A stretch of 64,000 nt of DNA, from the NCBI RefSeq assembly GCF_030553075.1, contig NZ_CP130701.1, forward strand, positions 372,001 to 436,000, in the 5' to 3' direction. Position numbers and translations under genes: made by a program. Under the pieces are notes generated by a model. The model saw nothing but the letters and a program-made list of their open reading frames with translations, had not been told where the DNA came from and ran no database searches. This stretch comes from Halomonas sp. I5-271120. Its GTDB lineage: Bacteria > Pseudomonadota > Gammaproteobacteria > Pseudomonadales > Halomonadaceae. This document shows positions 18,829 through 32,064 of this stretch, piece by piece. Each line of letters starts with the position of its first letter. Position 1 is the first letter of the stretch.

Positions 18829-19108
18829 GGCGACCTCATACAAGTAAGTGACTCTCACAAACTAGCCCGCCATCCGCCACGGCACCAGAGCTACCTCATC
18901 CGCAAACGCCAATATCGTCCCATCGATTACGATCCTGTGACCCGGAGACTTTTTTCAACGCAATAGTCACGATGCGCAGGTGAATATGGGCGGAATGCAC
19001 CACGCTATCTCTAGGGACACGCTGAATAGAAAAATACCGGTATAGCATCAGGAATATATAAGCCAAAGATGCGGATCATCAGACGGATCTGACAGTAAGG
19101 AGTGCGCT

Positions 19109-21220
19109 GTGACCTCCCAAGGGAAAAACGAGAACCAAGCCAGTGACGCTTCCTTAGACGCAGGCCAGCGGGATGATGAAGGTCAGATAAAGCGACTGCA
19201 GGCTGATCTTGAGCATATGAGACTAGAGCGCGATCAGTGGAAGCGGGAATCGAATCAGCTCTTCGACGCCATGTTTCGGCAAAATACCGCACCCAAGCTG
19301 TTGATAGAGGTCGATAGCGGACAGATCATCGATGCTAATGAGTCGGCGCTTTCGTTTTACGGCTATTCCCGATCAGCGATCGAGCGACTGAACATTCGCG
19401 ACATCAATCCTCTTGATGACGCGGCCCTCAGGCGGGAACTTCAATTAGCGCAGCGCGAAGAGCGGCGCTTTTTCCGTTTCCAGCACCGCCTGGCCAACGG
19501 CGAGCTGCGTGATGTCGAGGTCTACAGTAGCCCGATGACGCGCCACGGATGCCAGTTGCTTCACTCGATCATCCATGACGTAACCGAACGCACCAGAGCA
19601 GAAGCCGAGCTGGCCGCCCAGAAAGCCGAGTATCGCGACCTGATCGAGCAGCACCCTCATTTCGTGGTGCGTTACCTGCCCGACACCACGATTCTCTTCA
19701 TCAACGCTCCCTTGTCTAAGCTGACCGGTAAGCATCAAGACGCCCTGGTCGGCAAGCGCTGGGGCGACCTGCTGCCCGCCGAACAGCAGGACGCCATCCG
19801 AGAACACCTGGCTGACTTCAGTGACCAGACACCGATTCGCGCGTTCGAGAACCAGGTAACCGATAGCCAGGGTAAGACGCGCTGGGTGCACTGGACCAGT
19901 CGCGCCTTCTGTGATGAGAACGGCACGCCAAGGGAGTTCCAGAGCGTAGGTATCGATATTACCGAACGTCGAATGCTCGAGCAGGAGCATCGACGGCTGA
20001 GCGAAATCATCGAAGCAACCCCCGACTTGATCTCCATGGCGGACACCGAGGCACGGCCGTTCTATTACAACCCAGCCGGCAAGAAGCTGATAGGCCACCA
20101 GTTGGCCTCGTCATCTCCCGATGAGCATATCGTCTTCCATCAGCTGGCGGATATCTGGCAGCACCTACGTGAGAACGCAATACCGGAGGCGCTGAGAAAC
20201 GGCTATTGGCAGGGGGAAGGCAAGATTCGAAATGCCCTGGGCGAAGAGATCCCGGTTCAGCAGACGCTGATCGCTCACCGCAACGCGCAAGGCGAGACCA
20301 CGCACTTCTCAACCATCATGCATGACCTGACGCAGCACAAGGCGCTTGAGGCCGAGCACCGGCTGATGGCTGTCGCCTTTCATACCGGGCAAGGGGTAAT
20401 GATCGTCAACCGACAGCAGATCATCGAACGCGTCAACGATGCTTTTACCTCGATCACCGGCTATACGCTTCAAGCAGCCGTTGGCCAGTCCCCTCAGTTG
20501 CTGCAATCCGACCAGCACGATGCCACCTTCTACCAGCGTGTCCAATTCACTCTGTCGGTCAGCGGGTACTGGGAGGGAGAATACTGGTATCGACATCAAA
20601 ACGGCGAAACTCTGCCTTTATGGCAGTCCATCTCCACCCTGACCAACGGCCAAGGTGAGATCGAGCACTATATCTACGTCTTCCATGACATCCGCAAGCA
20701 GAAGATATTGGAAGAAGAGCTCAAGCATCTCGCCGAACATGACCGGCTGACCGGCATCTGCAACCGCACCCGACTCTATCGGCTGCAGGAGCAGGCTATC
20801 AACGACCTCGAGCGTTACGACACGCCTTTTTCGCTAATCATGCTCGATATCGACTGTTTCAAGGACATCAATGATGAGTACGGACACGATGTCGGCGACA
20901 GTGTGCTCAAGGCACTGACCGATGTCATCATCCGGCAGCTGCGTGACAGTGACGAAGTCGGTCGCTGGGGCGGCGATGAATTCATGCTGCTGGCCGGCCA
21001 CACGCACCTGGACGGCGCCATCAAGCTGGCAGAACGGGTTCGCGCCAGCATCGAAGCGACATCCTTCGACGATGTCGGCAGCGTGACCGTGAGCCTGGGG
21101 GTCGTGGAGTTCCATCGCGGTATGACCCTAGCGGAGTCGGGGAAAGCCGTCGATGAGGCGCTCTATCGAGCCAAGCGCCGGGGGCGTAATCGCGTGGAGA
21201 GCCTTCCCGGCGACACCTGA
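19109..21220 (+). CDS. Multi-PAS GGDEF diguanylate cyclase
   Basis: 703 residues: a short coiled coil (about 20-50), four PAS-type domains (roughly 50-165, 175-295, 300-415 and 420-540) and a C-terminal GGDEF domain (about 545-700). The catalytic motif is GGDEF in GRWGGDEFMLLAG, with I-site RDSD just before, so it should be active and feedback-inhibited. There is no membrane segment, so it is a cytoplasmic sensor. The GTG start at 19109 has AAGGAG about 8 bases upstream. The 280-base region before it holds no other gene. It converges on serB with only a weak TGAGC/GCTCA hairpin (21242-21257) between. Confidence 0.92.
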   Translation: MTSQGKNENQASDASLDAGQRDDEGQIKRLQADLEHMRLERDQWKRESNQLFDAMFRQNTAPKLLIEVDSGQIIDANESALSFYGYSRSAIERLNIRDINPLDDAALRRELQLAQREERRFFRFQHRLANGELRDVEVYSSPMTRHGCQLLHSIIHDVTERTRAEAELAAQKAEYRDLIEQHPHFVVRYLPDTTILFINAPLSKLTGKHQDALVGKRWGDLLPAEQQDAIREHLADFSDQTPIRAFENQVTDSQGKTRWVHWTSRAFCDENGTPREFQSVGIDITERRMLEQEHRRLSEIIEATPDLISMADTEARPFYYNPAGKKLIGHQLASSSPDEHIVFHQLADIWQHLRENAIPEALRNGYWQGEGKIRNALGEEIPVQQTLIAHRNAQGETTHFSTIMHDLTQHKALEAEHRLMAVAFHTGQGVMIVNRQQIIERVNDAFTSITGYTLQAAVGQSPQLLQSDQHDATFYQRVQFTLSVSGYWEGEYWYRHQNGETLPLWQSISTLTNGQGEIEHYIYVFHDIRKQKILEEELKHLAEHDRLTGICNRTRLYRLQEQAINDLERYDTPFSLIMLDIDCFKDINDEYGHDVGDSVLKALTDVIIRQLRDSDEVGRWGGDEFMLLAGHTHLDGAIKLAERVRASIEATSFDDVGSVTVSLGVVEFHRGMTLAESGKAVDEALYRAKRRGRNRVESLPGDT

Positions 21221-21378
21221 TGACAGCCCCGGGAACCGACTTGAGCACGTAAGCTCAGGCGTAACGGGTTAGAACAACACCCGATCGGACAACAGCTGAG
21301 CGGCTTACCCATGGTTCGCTTGTTGGCTCGCATAGTGAATGCAGCTCGCCTGGAGGATGAGGCTCGCGCCAGAAGCCC

Positions 21379-22605
21379 TCAGCCCTCAAGATCGCTCTGG
21401 CGATAGCCGATCAGATAGAGCACTGCATCGAGACCCAGTGTCGAAAGCGAATGACTGGCCTGCTGACGCACCAGCGGCTTGGCCCGAAAGGCGATACCGA
21501 GTCCCGCTGTGGCTAGCATCTTCAAATCGTTGGCGCCGTCACCCACGGCAATGGTCTGCTCCAGCGCCAGCCCCTCGCGGCGGGCGATCTCGCGCAGCAG
21601 ATAGGCTTTGCGCTCGGCATCGAGGATCGGCTCACGCACCTCGCCGGTGACCTTGCCATTCTCGATGACCAGCTCATTGGCATGGACTTCATCAAAGCCA
21701 AGCTTCTGCTGCAGGTAATCGGCGAAGTAGGTAAAGCCACCGGAGAGGATGGCGGTGCGATATCCCAACCGTTTGAGGTGGCCCATCAGGCGTTCGACGC
21801 CGTCCATCAACGGCAGGTTCTCGGCGATGTCGGCGAGCACCGCCTCGTCCAGGCCCTTCAGCTTGCTCATCCGCTCGCGAAAGCTCTGCTGAAAATCCAG
21901 CTCGCCGCGCATCGCCCGTTCGGTGACCGCTGCCACCTCATCGCCCACGCCGTGGCGCCGGGCCAGCTCGTCGATCACTTCGGTCTGGATCAGCGTCGAG
22001 TCCATGTCGAAGCACACCAGCCGACGGTGGCGACGCCAGATCGAATCCTCCTGAATGGCGATATCCACGCCGTGCATGGCGCCCAGCGCCAGGGCCTTTT
22101 CACGCAAGGCGGTCAGGTCGACTTCCTCACCGCGCAGCCAACACTCGACGCAGGCGCCCATGGGGTGACGATCGCTGCCCTCTCCGGCCACGCTGCCATC
22201 CAGCGGCTCACGGCCTGACAGACGATGGATCAGCTCGACGGTCAGGTCATGTTCGGCGGTCAGGGCGCCGACCTCGGCAAGAATGCCCGCAGGGAGATGC
22301 GGCGCCAGCAGGGTCAGGATCAGCCGTGGCCGACTTTCCTGGGCGCTCCAGCGCTGATAGTCCTCGGCACCCACCTGCACCGCCTGGATGTCGAGCCCCA
22401 AGGTATCGCCAGCCTCAGCGAGAATCGCCTCCAGGTCGCTGTCATGATCAAGCCCGACCAGCGCCTCCAGCGACAGGATATCGAAGGTCACGCTCTGATT
22501 GATGTCCAACAGGCGGGCCCCGGCGCGGGCCAGGGCGCTTCCTAGGCCGGCGAGCTGGCCGGGATGGGCCTGGCCCGTGGCGCGAATCAAGAGTCGTCGT
22601 GTCAT
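21379..22605 (-). CDS. serB: Phosphoserine phosphatase with N-terminal ACT domains
   Basis: Last step of serine synthesis. The 408-residue protein from MTRRLLIRATGQ has two ACT-like regulatory repeats (about 1-170), then a HAD phosphatase domain with nucleophile motif CFDMDSTLI, SGGFTYFAD and GDGANDL. It is longer than E. coli SerB (322) because of the second ACT region, as in Pseudomonas and mycobacteria. The ATG at 22605 follows GAGGGAAGG. It lies 10 bases after parC on the same strand and is probably co-transcribed. Confidence 0.94.
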   Translation of the reverse strand: MTRRLLIRATGQAHPGQLAGLGSALARAGARLLDINQSVTFDILSLEALVGLDHDSDLEAILAEAGDTLGLDIQAVQVGAEDYQRWSAQESRPRLILTLLAPHLPAGILAEVGALTAEHDLTVELIHRLSGREPLDGSVAGEGSDRHPMGACVECWLRGEEVDLTALREKALALGAMHGVDIAIQEDSIWRRHRRLVCFDMDSTLIQTEVIDELARRHGVGDEVAAVTERAMRGELDFQQSFRERMSKLKGLDEAVLADIAENLPLMDGVERLMGHLKRLGYRTAILSGGFTYFADYLQQKLGFDEVHANELVIENGKVTGEVREPILDAERKAYLLREIARREGLALEQTIAVGDGANDLKMLATAGLGIAFRAKPLVRQQASHSLSTLGLDAVLYLIGYRQSDLEG

Positions 22606-22615
22606 GAGCCTTCCC

Positions 22616-24868
22616 TCAGTCTTCAATGGCGAGGCGGTCAACCTTCTGGAAGCCGCGAGGCAGCTTGCTGCCGCGACGCCCGCGTTCACCGGTATAGTAA
22701 TCGAGATCGCTCGGCTTGAGCGTCAGCTTGCGCTTGCCGGCATGCACCACCAGCGCGGCCCCTTCAGGCAGCATCACCAGGTCGCGCATGAACTCTTCGC
22801 GCTGGGTGGCTCGGGTGCCGGGAATATCGAGCATCTTGTTGCCTTTGCCCTTGGCCATCTCCGGTAGCTGTTCGAGGGCAAACACCAGCAGGCGCCCTTC
22901 GTTGGAGACGGCGGCAACCTGCACGCCCTCACCGCTCGGCACCGCCAGCGGCGGAATCACAGCACAGCCCTTGGGTACCGAGAGGATGGCCTTGCCGGCC
23001 TTGTTCTTGCCGATCAGGTCCTCGAGCCGGGCAATGAAGCCATAGCCGCCGTCGGACGCCAGCAGATAGCGAGTCTCGGGGGGCGCCAGCATCAGCCCGG
23101 CCATATGCGCCCCAGCCGCGGTGTTGACGCGACCGGTAATCGGCTCGCCCTGGCTTCTGGCGCTGGGCAGGTTATGGGCGGCCAGGGTGTAAGCTCGCCC
23201 GGTATCGTCAAGCAGCACCAGCGGCTGATTGGTCTTGCCTCGCGCCGCCAGGTGGAAGCGGTCGCCGGACTTGTAGCTGAGCCCGGCGGGGTCGATCTCG
23301 TGCCCCTTGGCCGAGCGAATCCAGCCCTTCTCGGACAGCACCACGGTGACCGGATCGGCGCCGAGAAGCTCGACTTCAGACAGCGCCTTGGCCTCGCCGC
23401 GCTCGACCAGCGGCGCACGGCGATCATCGCCGTGTTCCTTGGCAGCCTCGCGCAACTCATCTTCGATCAGGTCGGTGAGTGCTTCCTCGCTACCCAGCAG
23501 CGTCTTGAGGTGCTTACGCTCAGCGGCCAACTCGTCCTGCTCGCCGCGAATCTTGAACTCCTCGAGTTTGGCCAAGTGGCGCAAACGCAGCTCAAGGATG
23601 GCCTCTGCCTGACGCTCGGAGAGATCGAAGGCCTGGATCAGCGCGGCCTTGGGCTCGTCCTCTTCCCGAATGATACGGATCACCTCATCGATATTGAGGT
23701 AGGCCGCCAGCAGACCCTCGAGAATATGCAGGCGATCCTCGACCTTGCCCAGGCGATGTTCGAGGCGCCGGCGCACGGTCGTGCGGCGGAAGTTGAGCCA
23801 TTCGCCAAGCATTTGCGGCAGGGGCATGACCCGCGGCCGGCCATCCAGGCCAATCACATTCATGTTGACGCGGATGTTCTTCTCGAGATCGCTGGTGGCG
23901 AACAGGTGTGCCATCAGGGCCTCGATATCGACCCGGTTGGAGCGCGGCTCGATAACCAATCGCGTCGGAGTCTCGTGGGTCGATTCGTCGCGCAGGTCGG
24001 CAACCATCGGCAGCTTCTTGGCCTGCATCTGGGCGGCGATCTGCTCGAGTACCTTGGACCCGCTTACCTGGTAAGGCAGCGCGGTGATCACCACCTTGCC
24101 CTCTTCCAGGGTGTAACGGGCACGCAGCTTGACCGAGCCACGGCCACTCTCATAAAGCTTACGCAGATCAGAGCGCGGGGTGATGATTTCAGCGGCAGAG
24201 GGAAAGTCCGGCGCCGGCACATACTCGAGCAGATCGGCCGTCGTCGCCTCAGGGTGGCGCAGCAGGTGGCAGGTCGCTTCGACCACCTCGTTGACGTTAT
24301 GGGGCGGTATATCGGTGGCCATGCCCACGGCGATGCCGGTACCGCCGTTGAGCAGCACATGGGGCAACTTGGCCGGCAGCACCACCGGCTCGTTCATGGT
24401 GCCATCGAAGTTGGGCGTCCAGTCGACGGTGCCCTGCCCCAGTTCGCTGAGCAGCACCTCGGAAAACTTGGACAGCCGCGCCTCGGTGTAGCGCATGGCG
24501 GCGAAGGACTTGGGGTCGTCGGGGCTGCCCCAGTTGCCCTGGCCATCCACCAGCGGATAGCGGTAACTGAACGGCTGGGCCATCAGCACCATCGCCTCGT
24601 AGCAGGCGCTGTCACCGTGCGGGTGAAACTTGCCGAGTACGTCGCCGACGGTGCGCGCCGACTTCTTGTACTTGGCGTTGGCGCTGAGCGAAAGCTCGCG
24701 CATGGCGTAGACGATGCGCCGCTGCACCGGCTTCATGCCGTCGCCGATGTGGGGCAGCGCACGGTCGAGAATCACGTACATCGAGTAGTCGAGGTACGCC
24801 TTTTCGGTGTACTCGCGAAGGGAAAGACGCTCGACGTCCCCCTCCGCCACCTGAATATCCATGGTCAT
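22616..24868 (-). CDS. parC: DNA topoisomerase IV subunit A
   Basis: 750 residues, like E. coli ParC (752). The catalytic tyrosine lies in [11 protein letters not shown]. The quinolone-resistance region reads [10 protein letters not shown], with the sensitive Ser and Glu residues both wild type. The C-terminal beta-pinwheel (about 490-740) is present. With ParE it decatenates daughter chromosomes. It starts 7 bases after parE and is followed by serB 10 bases later, giving the leftward order yqiA-parE-parC-serB. Confidence 0.97.
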   Translation of the reverse strand: MTMDIQVAEGDVERLSLREYTEKAYLDYSMYVILDRALPHIGDGMKPVQRRIVYAMRELSLSANAKYKKSARTVGDVLGKFHPHGDSACYEAMVLMAQPFSYRYPLVDGQGNWGSPDDPKSFAAMRYTEARLSKFSEVLLSELGQGTVDWTPNFDGTMNEPVVLPAKLPHVLLNGGTGIAVGMATDIPPHNVNEVVEATCHLLRHPEATTADLLEYVPAPDFPSAAEIITPRSDLRKLYESGRGSVKLRARYTLEEGKVVITALPYQVSGSKVLEQIAAQMQAKKLPMVADLRDESTHETPTRLVIEPRSNRVDIEALMAHLFATSDLEKNIRVNMNVIGLDGRPRVMPLPQMLGEWLNFRRTTVRRRLEHRLGKVEDRLHILEGLLAAYLNIDEVIRIIREEDEPKAALIQAFDLSERQAEAILELRLRHLAKLEEFKIRGEQDELAAERKHLKTLLGSEEALTDLIEDELREAAKEHGDDRRAPLVERGEAKALSEVELLGADPVTVVLSEKGWIRSAKGHEIDPAGLSYKSGDRFHLAARGKTNQPLVLLDDTGRAYTLAAHNLPSARSQGEPITGRVNTAAGAHMAGLMLAPPETRYLLASDGGYGFIARLEDLIGKNKAGKAILSVPKGCAVIPPLAVPSGEGVQVAAVSNEGRLLVFALEQLPEMAKGKGNKMLDIPGTRATQREEFMRDLVMLPEGAALVVHAGKRKLTLKPSDLDYYTGERGRRGSKLPRGFQKVDRLAIED

Positions 24869-24875
24869 CGGGGAA

Positions 24876-27462
<2,587 letters not shown>

Positions 27463-27490
27463 ACCGCATTTCCTGTATACGCATCCAGCA

Positions 27491-29257
27491 TCAAGACACC
27501 TCACGCCGAGACGCGCCAGCCCGCGAGATTCCTGCCCTGGCTTCGCTGGCCTCGCTGCTCGCCTGGTCCTCGGCGGCCCACAGCGCCTGGATCAGGCCCT
27601 GGCTGGAATCGTCCATGGTCTCCAGGCCTTCGCGGGAGCCCAGGATACGCTCGGTCTCGCCGGCGATCTGCTTGCCGAGCTCCACGCCCCACTGGTCGAA
27701 AGGGTTGATGTCCCAGATGGTGGCCTGCACGAAGACCTTATGCTCATAGAGGGCAATCAGCGCGCCCAGGGTATGAGGCGTCAGGCGGTCGAGCAGCACG
27801 GTGCTAGAAGGCTGGTTGCCGCGATAGCGCTTGTGGTTCGGCCGCGGGCCGTCGTCTTCGATGGCGTCATCGCCGAGCATCAGCAGGCGCGACTGGGCGA
27901 AGCAGTTGGCGAGCGTCAGGCGATGCTGAGCCTTGAGGTGCGCGCGGGTTTCGGCGTCCTCGACGCGATCATAGCGGCGCAGCGGCGCGATGAAGTCGCA
28001 CTCCACCGACTGGGTGCCCTGGTGCAGCAGCTGATAGAAGGCGTGCTGGGCGTTGGGGCCGAGCTGCCCCCATAGCACCGGGCAGGTGGAGTAAGCGGTC
28101 ACCTGCCCCTCGTTGGTCACCGACTTGCCATTGGACTCCATCTCGAGCTGCTCGAGATAGCTCGCAAAGTACTCGAGCCGGCCGTCGTAGGGCAGGATCG
28201 AGTGCGCGCGAATATCCAGGAAATTGACGTTCCAGATACCGGCGAGGCCCAGCAGCACTGGCAGGTTATCCTCGAGGGGCGCCTCCTGGAAATGGCGGTC
28301 CATGGCATAGGCGCCGCCCAGCAGTGCCCGGAAATTGGCCATGCCCACTACCAGCGCGATGGGCAGGCCGATGGCCCCCCACAGCGAGTAACGTCCGCCG
28401 ACCCACTCCCAGAACTCGAGCTGATTGGCCGGCGCGATGCCCCACTCGGCCATCTTCTCAAGACTCGCCGAGACGCCGATAAAGTGCTGACGCATCACCA
28501 GAGCCCGGTCGATGGCGCTGGGCTCCTCGTGATCATCGTGGACCAGTCGACTCAGCAGCCAATCCCGGGCGGTGCGGGCATTCGACAAGGTGTCGATGGT
28601 GGTGAAGGACTTCGACGACAGTACGAACAGGGTGGTTTCGGGATTCAGCCGCGACAGGTAATCGGCAAGCTGGGAGCCGTCCATGGTCGAGGCAAAATGC
28701 ACCTTGATCTCGTGCACGTCGCGCGGCCGATAGTCGGCGAGGGCATGGGTGACCATCAGCGGGCCAAGATCCGAACCGCCGACCCCCAGGTTGACCACAT
28801 CGCTGACCGCCTTGCCGGTGGCGCCGCGCCACTGGCCGGCGTGGAACTTGTCGACCATCGCCTCCATGCGATCCAGCGTTTCGTGCACCGCGGGCACCAG
28901 ATCCTGGCCCTCGACCTCGAGATGGGCATCCGCCGGCAGGCGCAGCGCGGTGTGCAGCGCTGGGCGATCCTCGGAATGGTTGACCCGTTCGCCGGCCAGC
29001 AGTCGCGAAATGGCTGCCGGCACACCGGCCTCCCGAGCCAGCGCCAGGAGCCCCTCGAAGGTCTCGTTGCTGAAGCGTTGCTTGGAAAGATCCAGGGTCA
29101 GTCCCGCCGCCCGGCGGCAGAAACGGGGATAGCGAGGCTCGCCCGTCGTCGCGGCCTCTCGAAACAGCGTCTTCAGATGCACCTCGCGCATCTCCCGCGC
29201 ATGCTCCGCCAGCGCCTTCCAGGCGGGCCGCTGATCGATCGGGGTCGGATGGCTCAT
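27491..29257 (-). CDS. pgi: Glucose-6-phosphate isomerase
   Basis: Interconverts glucose-6-phosphate and fructose-6-phosphate. The 588-residue protein from MSHPTPIDQRPAWKAL contains signature GGRYSLWGAIGLPIAL, LSSKSFTTIDT, and catalytic residues around VTNEGQ and HQGTQ. It is about 40 residues longer than E. coli Pgi (549); the extra part includes an Ala/Ser/Arg-rich C-terminal tail (about 560-588, ASSEASEARAGIS) that looks like an unstructured addition. It diverges from cmoA over about 165 bases that include short repeated AACACCATT-like words. Confidence 0.95.
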   Translation of the reverse strand: MSHPTPIDQRPAWKALAEHAREMREVHLKTLFREAATTGEPRYPRFCRRAAGLTLDLSKQRFSNETFEGLLALAREAGVPAAISRLLAGERVNHSEDRPALHTALRLPADAHLEVEGQDLVPAVHETLDRMEAMVDKFHAGQWRGATGKAVSDVVNLGVGGSDLGPLMVTHALADYRPRDVHEIKVHFASTMDGSQLADYLSRLNPETTLFVLSSKSFTTIDTLSNARTARDWLLSRLVHDDHEEPSAIDRALVMRQHFIGVSASLEKMAEWGIAPANQLEFWEWVGGRYSLWGAIGLPIALVVGMANFRALLGGAYAMDRHFQEAPLEDNLPVLLGLAGIWNVNFLDIRAHSILPYDGRLEYFASYLEQLEMESNGKSVTNEGQVTAYSTCPVLWGQLGPNAQHAFYQLLHQGTQSVECDFIAPLRRYDRVEDAETRAHLKAQHRLTLANCFAQSRLLMLGDDAIEDDGPRPNHKRYRGNQPSSTVLLDRLTPHTLGALIALYEHKVFVQATIWDINPFDQWGVELGKQIAGETERILGSREGLETMDDSSQGLIQALWAAEDQASSEASEARAGISRAGASRREVS

Positions 29258-29421
29258 GAACTCTCTCTCCTTGACGAGCGCGACGCGTTGACGAACACCA
29301 TTAACTAACACCATTCACGGGCACCACTCACGTACACAACGGCCGCCCGGCGCAACGGGTGCAGCCGGGCGGCGCGGGGCGTAGAATGCCGGAAATTCCG
29401 CTATGACCCCGACATGACGCC

Positions 29422-30165
29422 ATGACTGACGCATCTTACCGTGACGCGATCTTTTCGACACCCCTGGACCGGGTAGCGCGCTTCTCCTTCGACGAACAGG
29501 TGGTGGCCTGCTTCCCTGACATGATCCGTCGCTCGGTGCCGGGCTATGGCCAGATACTGGGCATGCTCGGGGTGATCGCCGAACGTCACCTGCGCCATGG
29601 CGCCCACGTTTATGATCTCGGCTGTTCGCTAGGCGCAGTGGGCCTGGCGCTGGCCGGGCGCCTGCCGGCGGACGCCTTCCGCCTGACCGGGGTCGACCTG
29701 TCGCCGGCGATGGTCAGCCGCGCCAGCGAGACCTTCGCTGCCGAATGCCCGGCGCATGCCTTTGAGGTCGTCGAGGGCGACATTCGCGCGCTCGACTACC
29801 GCTCCTCGGGCATGATCGTGCTCAATTTCACCCTGCAGTTCCTGCCGCCCGCCGATCGCGAAGCGGTGATCAAGGCACTTTACGACGCCCTGGAGCCCGG
29901 CGGCGTGCTGGTGCTCTCGGAAAAGATCGTCGCCGAGGACGAGCAGGAGAATGCTTGGCTGGTCGAGCGCTATCACGACTTCAAGCGCGCCAACGGCTAC
30001 AGCGACATGGAGATCAGCCAGAAGCGCACCGCGCTCGAGAACGTGCTGGTGCCGGACACCCTCGCCGCCCACCATGAGCGCCTTGCCGGCGCCGGCTTCC
30101 CGCGCAGCCACACTTGGTTTCAGTACCTTAACTTCGCCTCGATCATCGCCTTCAAGGACGCCTGA
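29422..30165 (+). CDS. cmoA: Carboxy-S-adenosyl-L-methionine synthase
   Basis: Makes carboxy-SAM from SAM and prephenate for wobble-base modification. 247 residues, with start MTDASYRDAIFSTPLDRVARFSFDE, the motif VYDLGCSLGAVGL that binds the cofactor, and IVLNFTLQFL. Length equals E. coli CmoA (247). The stop TGA is followed at once by the GTG of cmoB, so the two are coupled. Confidence 0.96.
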   Translation: MTDASYRDAIFSTPLDRVARFSFDEQVVACFPDMIRRSVPGYGQILGMLGVIAERHLRHGAHVYDLGCSLGAVGLALAGRLPADAFRLTGVDLSPAMVSRASETFAAECPAHAFEVVEGDIRALDYRSSGMIVLNFTLQFLPPADREAVIKALYDALEPGGVLVLSEKIVAEDEQENAWLVERYHDFKRANGYSDMEISQKRTALENVLVPDTLAAHHERLAGAGFPRSHTWFQYLNFASIIAFKDA

Positions 30166-31158
30166 GTGTTGTCACCGGATTCCCACCGCCGCCTCTATCA
30201 CGCCTTCGTCGATCAGGGCCTCGAGCCCTGGCTGGCCCGCCTTCCCGAACAGCTAGCCCGTGGCCTTGACCGCAAGCGCCACGGTGACCTGCCGGCCTGG
30301 GAAAAGGCAGTGGCCAAGCTGCCCGCGCTGGCCGACGAACGCCGGGCAGACCTGGATCAGGACACGGTCAGCGTCAACGTGGCACTGACTGAGCCTCAAC
30401 GGCGACAGTGCCATAACCTCCTGAAAAAGCTCGCTCCCTGGCGCAAGGGCCCCTATTCGCTGGGCGGCATCCATATCGATACCGAATGGCGCTCGGACTG
30501 GAAGTGGCAAAGAGTATATCCGCACCTCTCGGCGCTGGCCGGTCGCCGGGTGCTGGACGTAGGTGGCGGCAGCGGCTATCACGCCTGGCGTATGGCCGGC
30601 GCCGGTGCCTCTTTCGTGCTGGTGATCGACCCCTCGCCGCGCTTCTTCTACCAGTTCCAGGCGGTGCGTCATTTCATCGGCGACGGCGATGGCGGCCGCA
30701 CACACTTCCTGCCGGTGGGCATCGAGGACGTACCCGAGAAACTCGAGGCTTTCGACACCGTGTTCTCGATGGGCGTGCTTTACCATCGCCCCTCACCCCT
30801 CGAGCACTTGCAGCAGTTGAAGGATGCCCTGCGCCCCGGTGGTGAACTGGTGCTGGAAACCCTGGTAGTGGAAGGCGACACCACCACCGTTTTCATGCCC
30901 GGCGAGCGATACGCGGCGATGCCCAACGTCTACTTCCTGCCCTCCTCCGCCGCCTTGAGCCACTGGCTCGAACGCTGCGGCTTCAGCGACGTGCGGGTGG
31001 TCGACGAGGCCGAGACCAGCCTCGATGAGCAGCGCGCGACCGAGTGGATGAGCTTCCAGTCGCTTGCCGATTTCCTCGACCCCGAGGACCCCCGCCTCAC
31101 GATCGAGGGCCACCCGGCGCCGCGGCGTGCCGTGCTGATCGCCACCAAGCCCGCGTAA
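30166..31158 (+). CDS. cmoB: tRNA U34 carboxymethyltransferase
   Basis: Transfers the carboxymethyl group of carboxy-SAM to 5-hydroxyuridine at tRNA position 34, giving cmo5U. 330 residues (E. coli 323). The SAM-binding motif VLDVGGGSGYHAWRM lies near 125 and FSMGVLYHRPSPLEHL later in the fold. The start is GTG, immediately after the cmoA stop. The methyltransferase that finishes the modification, CmoM, is coded at the right end of the window. Confidence 0.95.
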   Translation: MLSPDSHRRLYHAFVDQGLEPWLARLPEQLARGLDRKRHGDLPAWEKAVAKLPALADERRADLDQDTVSVNVALTEPQRRQCHNLLKKLAPWRKGPYSLGGIHIDTEWRSDWKWQRVYPHLSALAGRRVLDVGGGSGYHAWRMAGAGASFVLVIDPSPRFFYQFQAVRHFIGDGDGGRTHFLPVGIEDVPEKLEAFDTVFSMGVLYHRPSPLEHLQQLKDALRPGGELVLETLVVEGDTTTVFMPGERYAAMPNVYFLPSSAALSHWLERCGFSDVRVVDEAETSLDEQRATEWMSFQSLADFLDPEDPRLTIEGHPAPRRAVLIATKPA

Positions 31159-31193
31159 GAGCAGGCGCGGGACGTTTGGCGCTCCCTCCTACT

Positions 31194-32015
31194 TCATTGC
31201 ATCAGGGCACCCGCGGCATCGTCGTCCAGCGCCACCCCCTCGACTCCATAGGTCTCTTCCAGCGCCAGCAGGTAATGGCGCAACGCCCGGCGCGTCGCCT
31301 GCTCGTGCAGGTCATGACGCACTCGGTCGGCCACGGCCTCATAGGGCAAACGTCGGCCTTTCCGACAGGCATTGATGCAGACCAGATGCCAACCATAGCG
31401 CGAGGCCAGCGGCCGCTCATGGGTGCCCTCGGTCAGGTGCTGCAGCGCCCGGTCGAGCTCCGCTACCGTCTGGCCGGAGACCAGCCAGCCGAGCTCTCCG
31501 CCCTCATCCTTCGAGGGGCAGGCGGAATGACGCTGGGCCAGCTCGGTGAAGCGTTCAGGCGCCTCACGCAGCTCGGCGATCAAGCGCTCGCCCAGCTGGT
31601 ACTGGGCGTCGCGGGCCCGGGCGTCGTCGGGCGCGGCCGCCAGCAGGATATGGCGAACATGGCGCTGGGTGGGCGTACTGAAGCGCGTCGGGTGCGCCGT
31701 AAAGAAGCGGCGACAGGCCGCCTCATCGGGCTCGGGCACCTCCAGTTCGCGCTCCAGCAGTTCGGTCATGGCGGCATCGTTCTCGATGCCCTGGTCATCC
31801 ACCACCGACGGCAGGCCGAGTTCACGGGCGCGCTGGCTCAGCAGCTCGCGCACCACCAGCGACCTGGCGGCCAGGAGCTGCGCCTCGGCCGCCGACTCGG
31901 CCGGGTGATACTGCATCTCCCGGGCGATGGCATCCTCGTCGATCACCACCCGCCCAACCTGCACCGGGGGGGCACTCTGGCCGCCCGGCAGTTGCTCGAT
32001 ATCGATCTTCTGCAT
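31194..32015 (-). CDS. Parvulin-type peptidyl-prolyl isomerase (NifM/PpiC-like) at the end of the nar cluster
   Basis: 273 residues. The N-terminal helical part (1-115) resembles the SurA/NifM chaperone region. The rotamase domain (about 118-215) has RHVRHILLAA, SACPSKDEGGELGWL and RYGWHLVCI. There is no signal peptide, so it acts in the cytoplasm. It follows narI by 137 bases on the same strand; such genes are known at the end of nar operons in Pseudomonas (the nifM-like gene after narI) and may help fold or mature the reductase. The ATG at 32015 was chosen because GAGGA is 9 bases upstream; an ATG at 32021 would leave only 3. Confidence 0.88.
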   Translation of the reverse strand: MQKIDIEQLPGGQSAPPVQVGRVVIDEDAIAREMQYHPAESAAEAQLLAARSLVVRELLSQRARELGLPSVVDDQGIENDAAMTELLERELEVPEPDEAACRRFFTAHPTRFSTPTQRHVRHILLAAAPDDARARDAQYQLGERLIAELREAPERFTELAQRHSACPSKDEGGELGWLVSGQTVAELDRALQHLTEGTHERPLASRYGWHLVCINACRKGRRLPYEAVADRVRHDLHEQATRRALRHYLLALEETYGVEGVALDDDAAGALMQ

Positions 32016-32064
32016 GGTCATTATCCTCAACGTTAAAACTGAGCGTGCGACGGCCAGACTAGGC

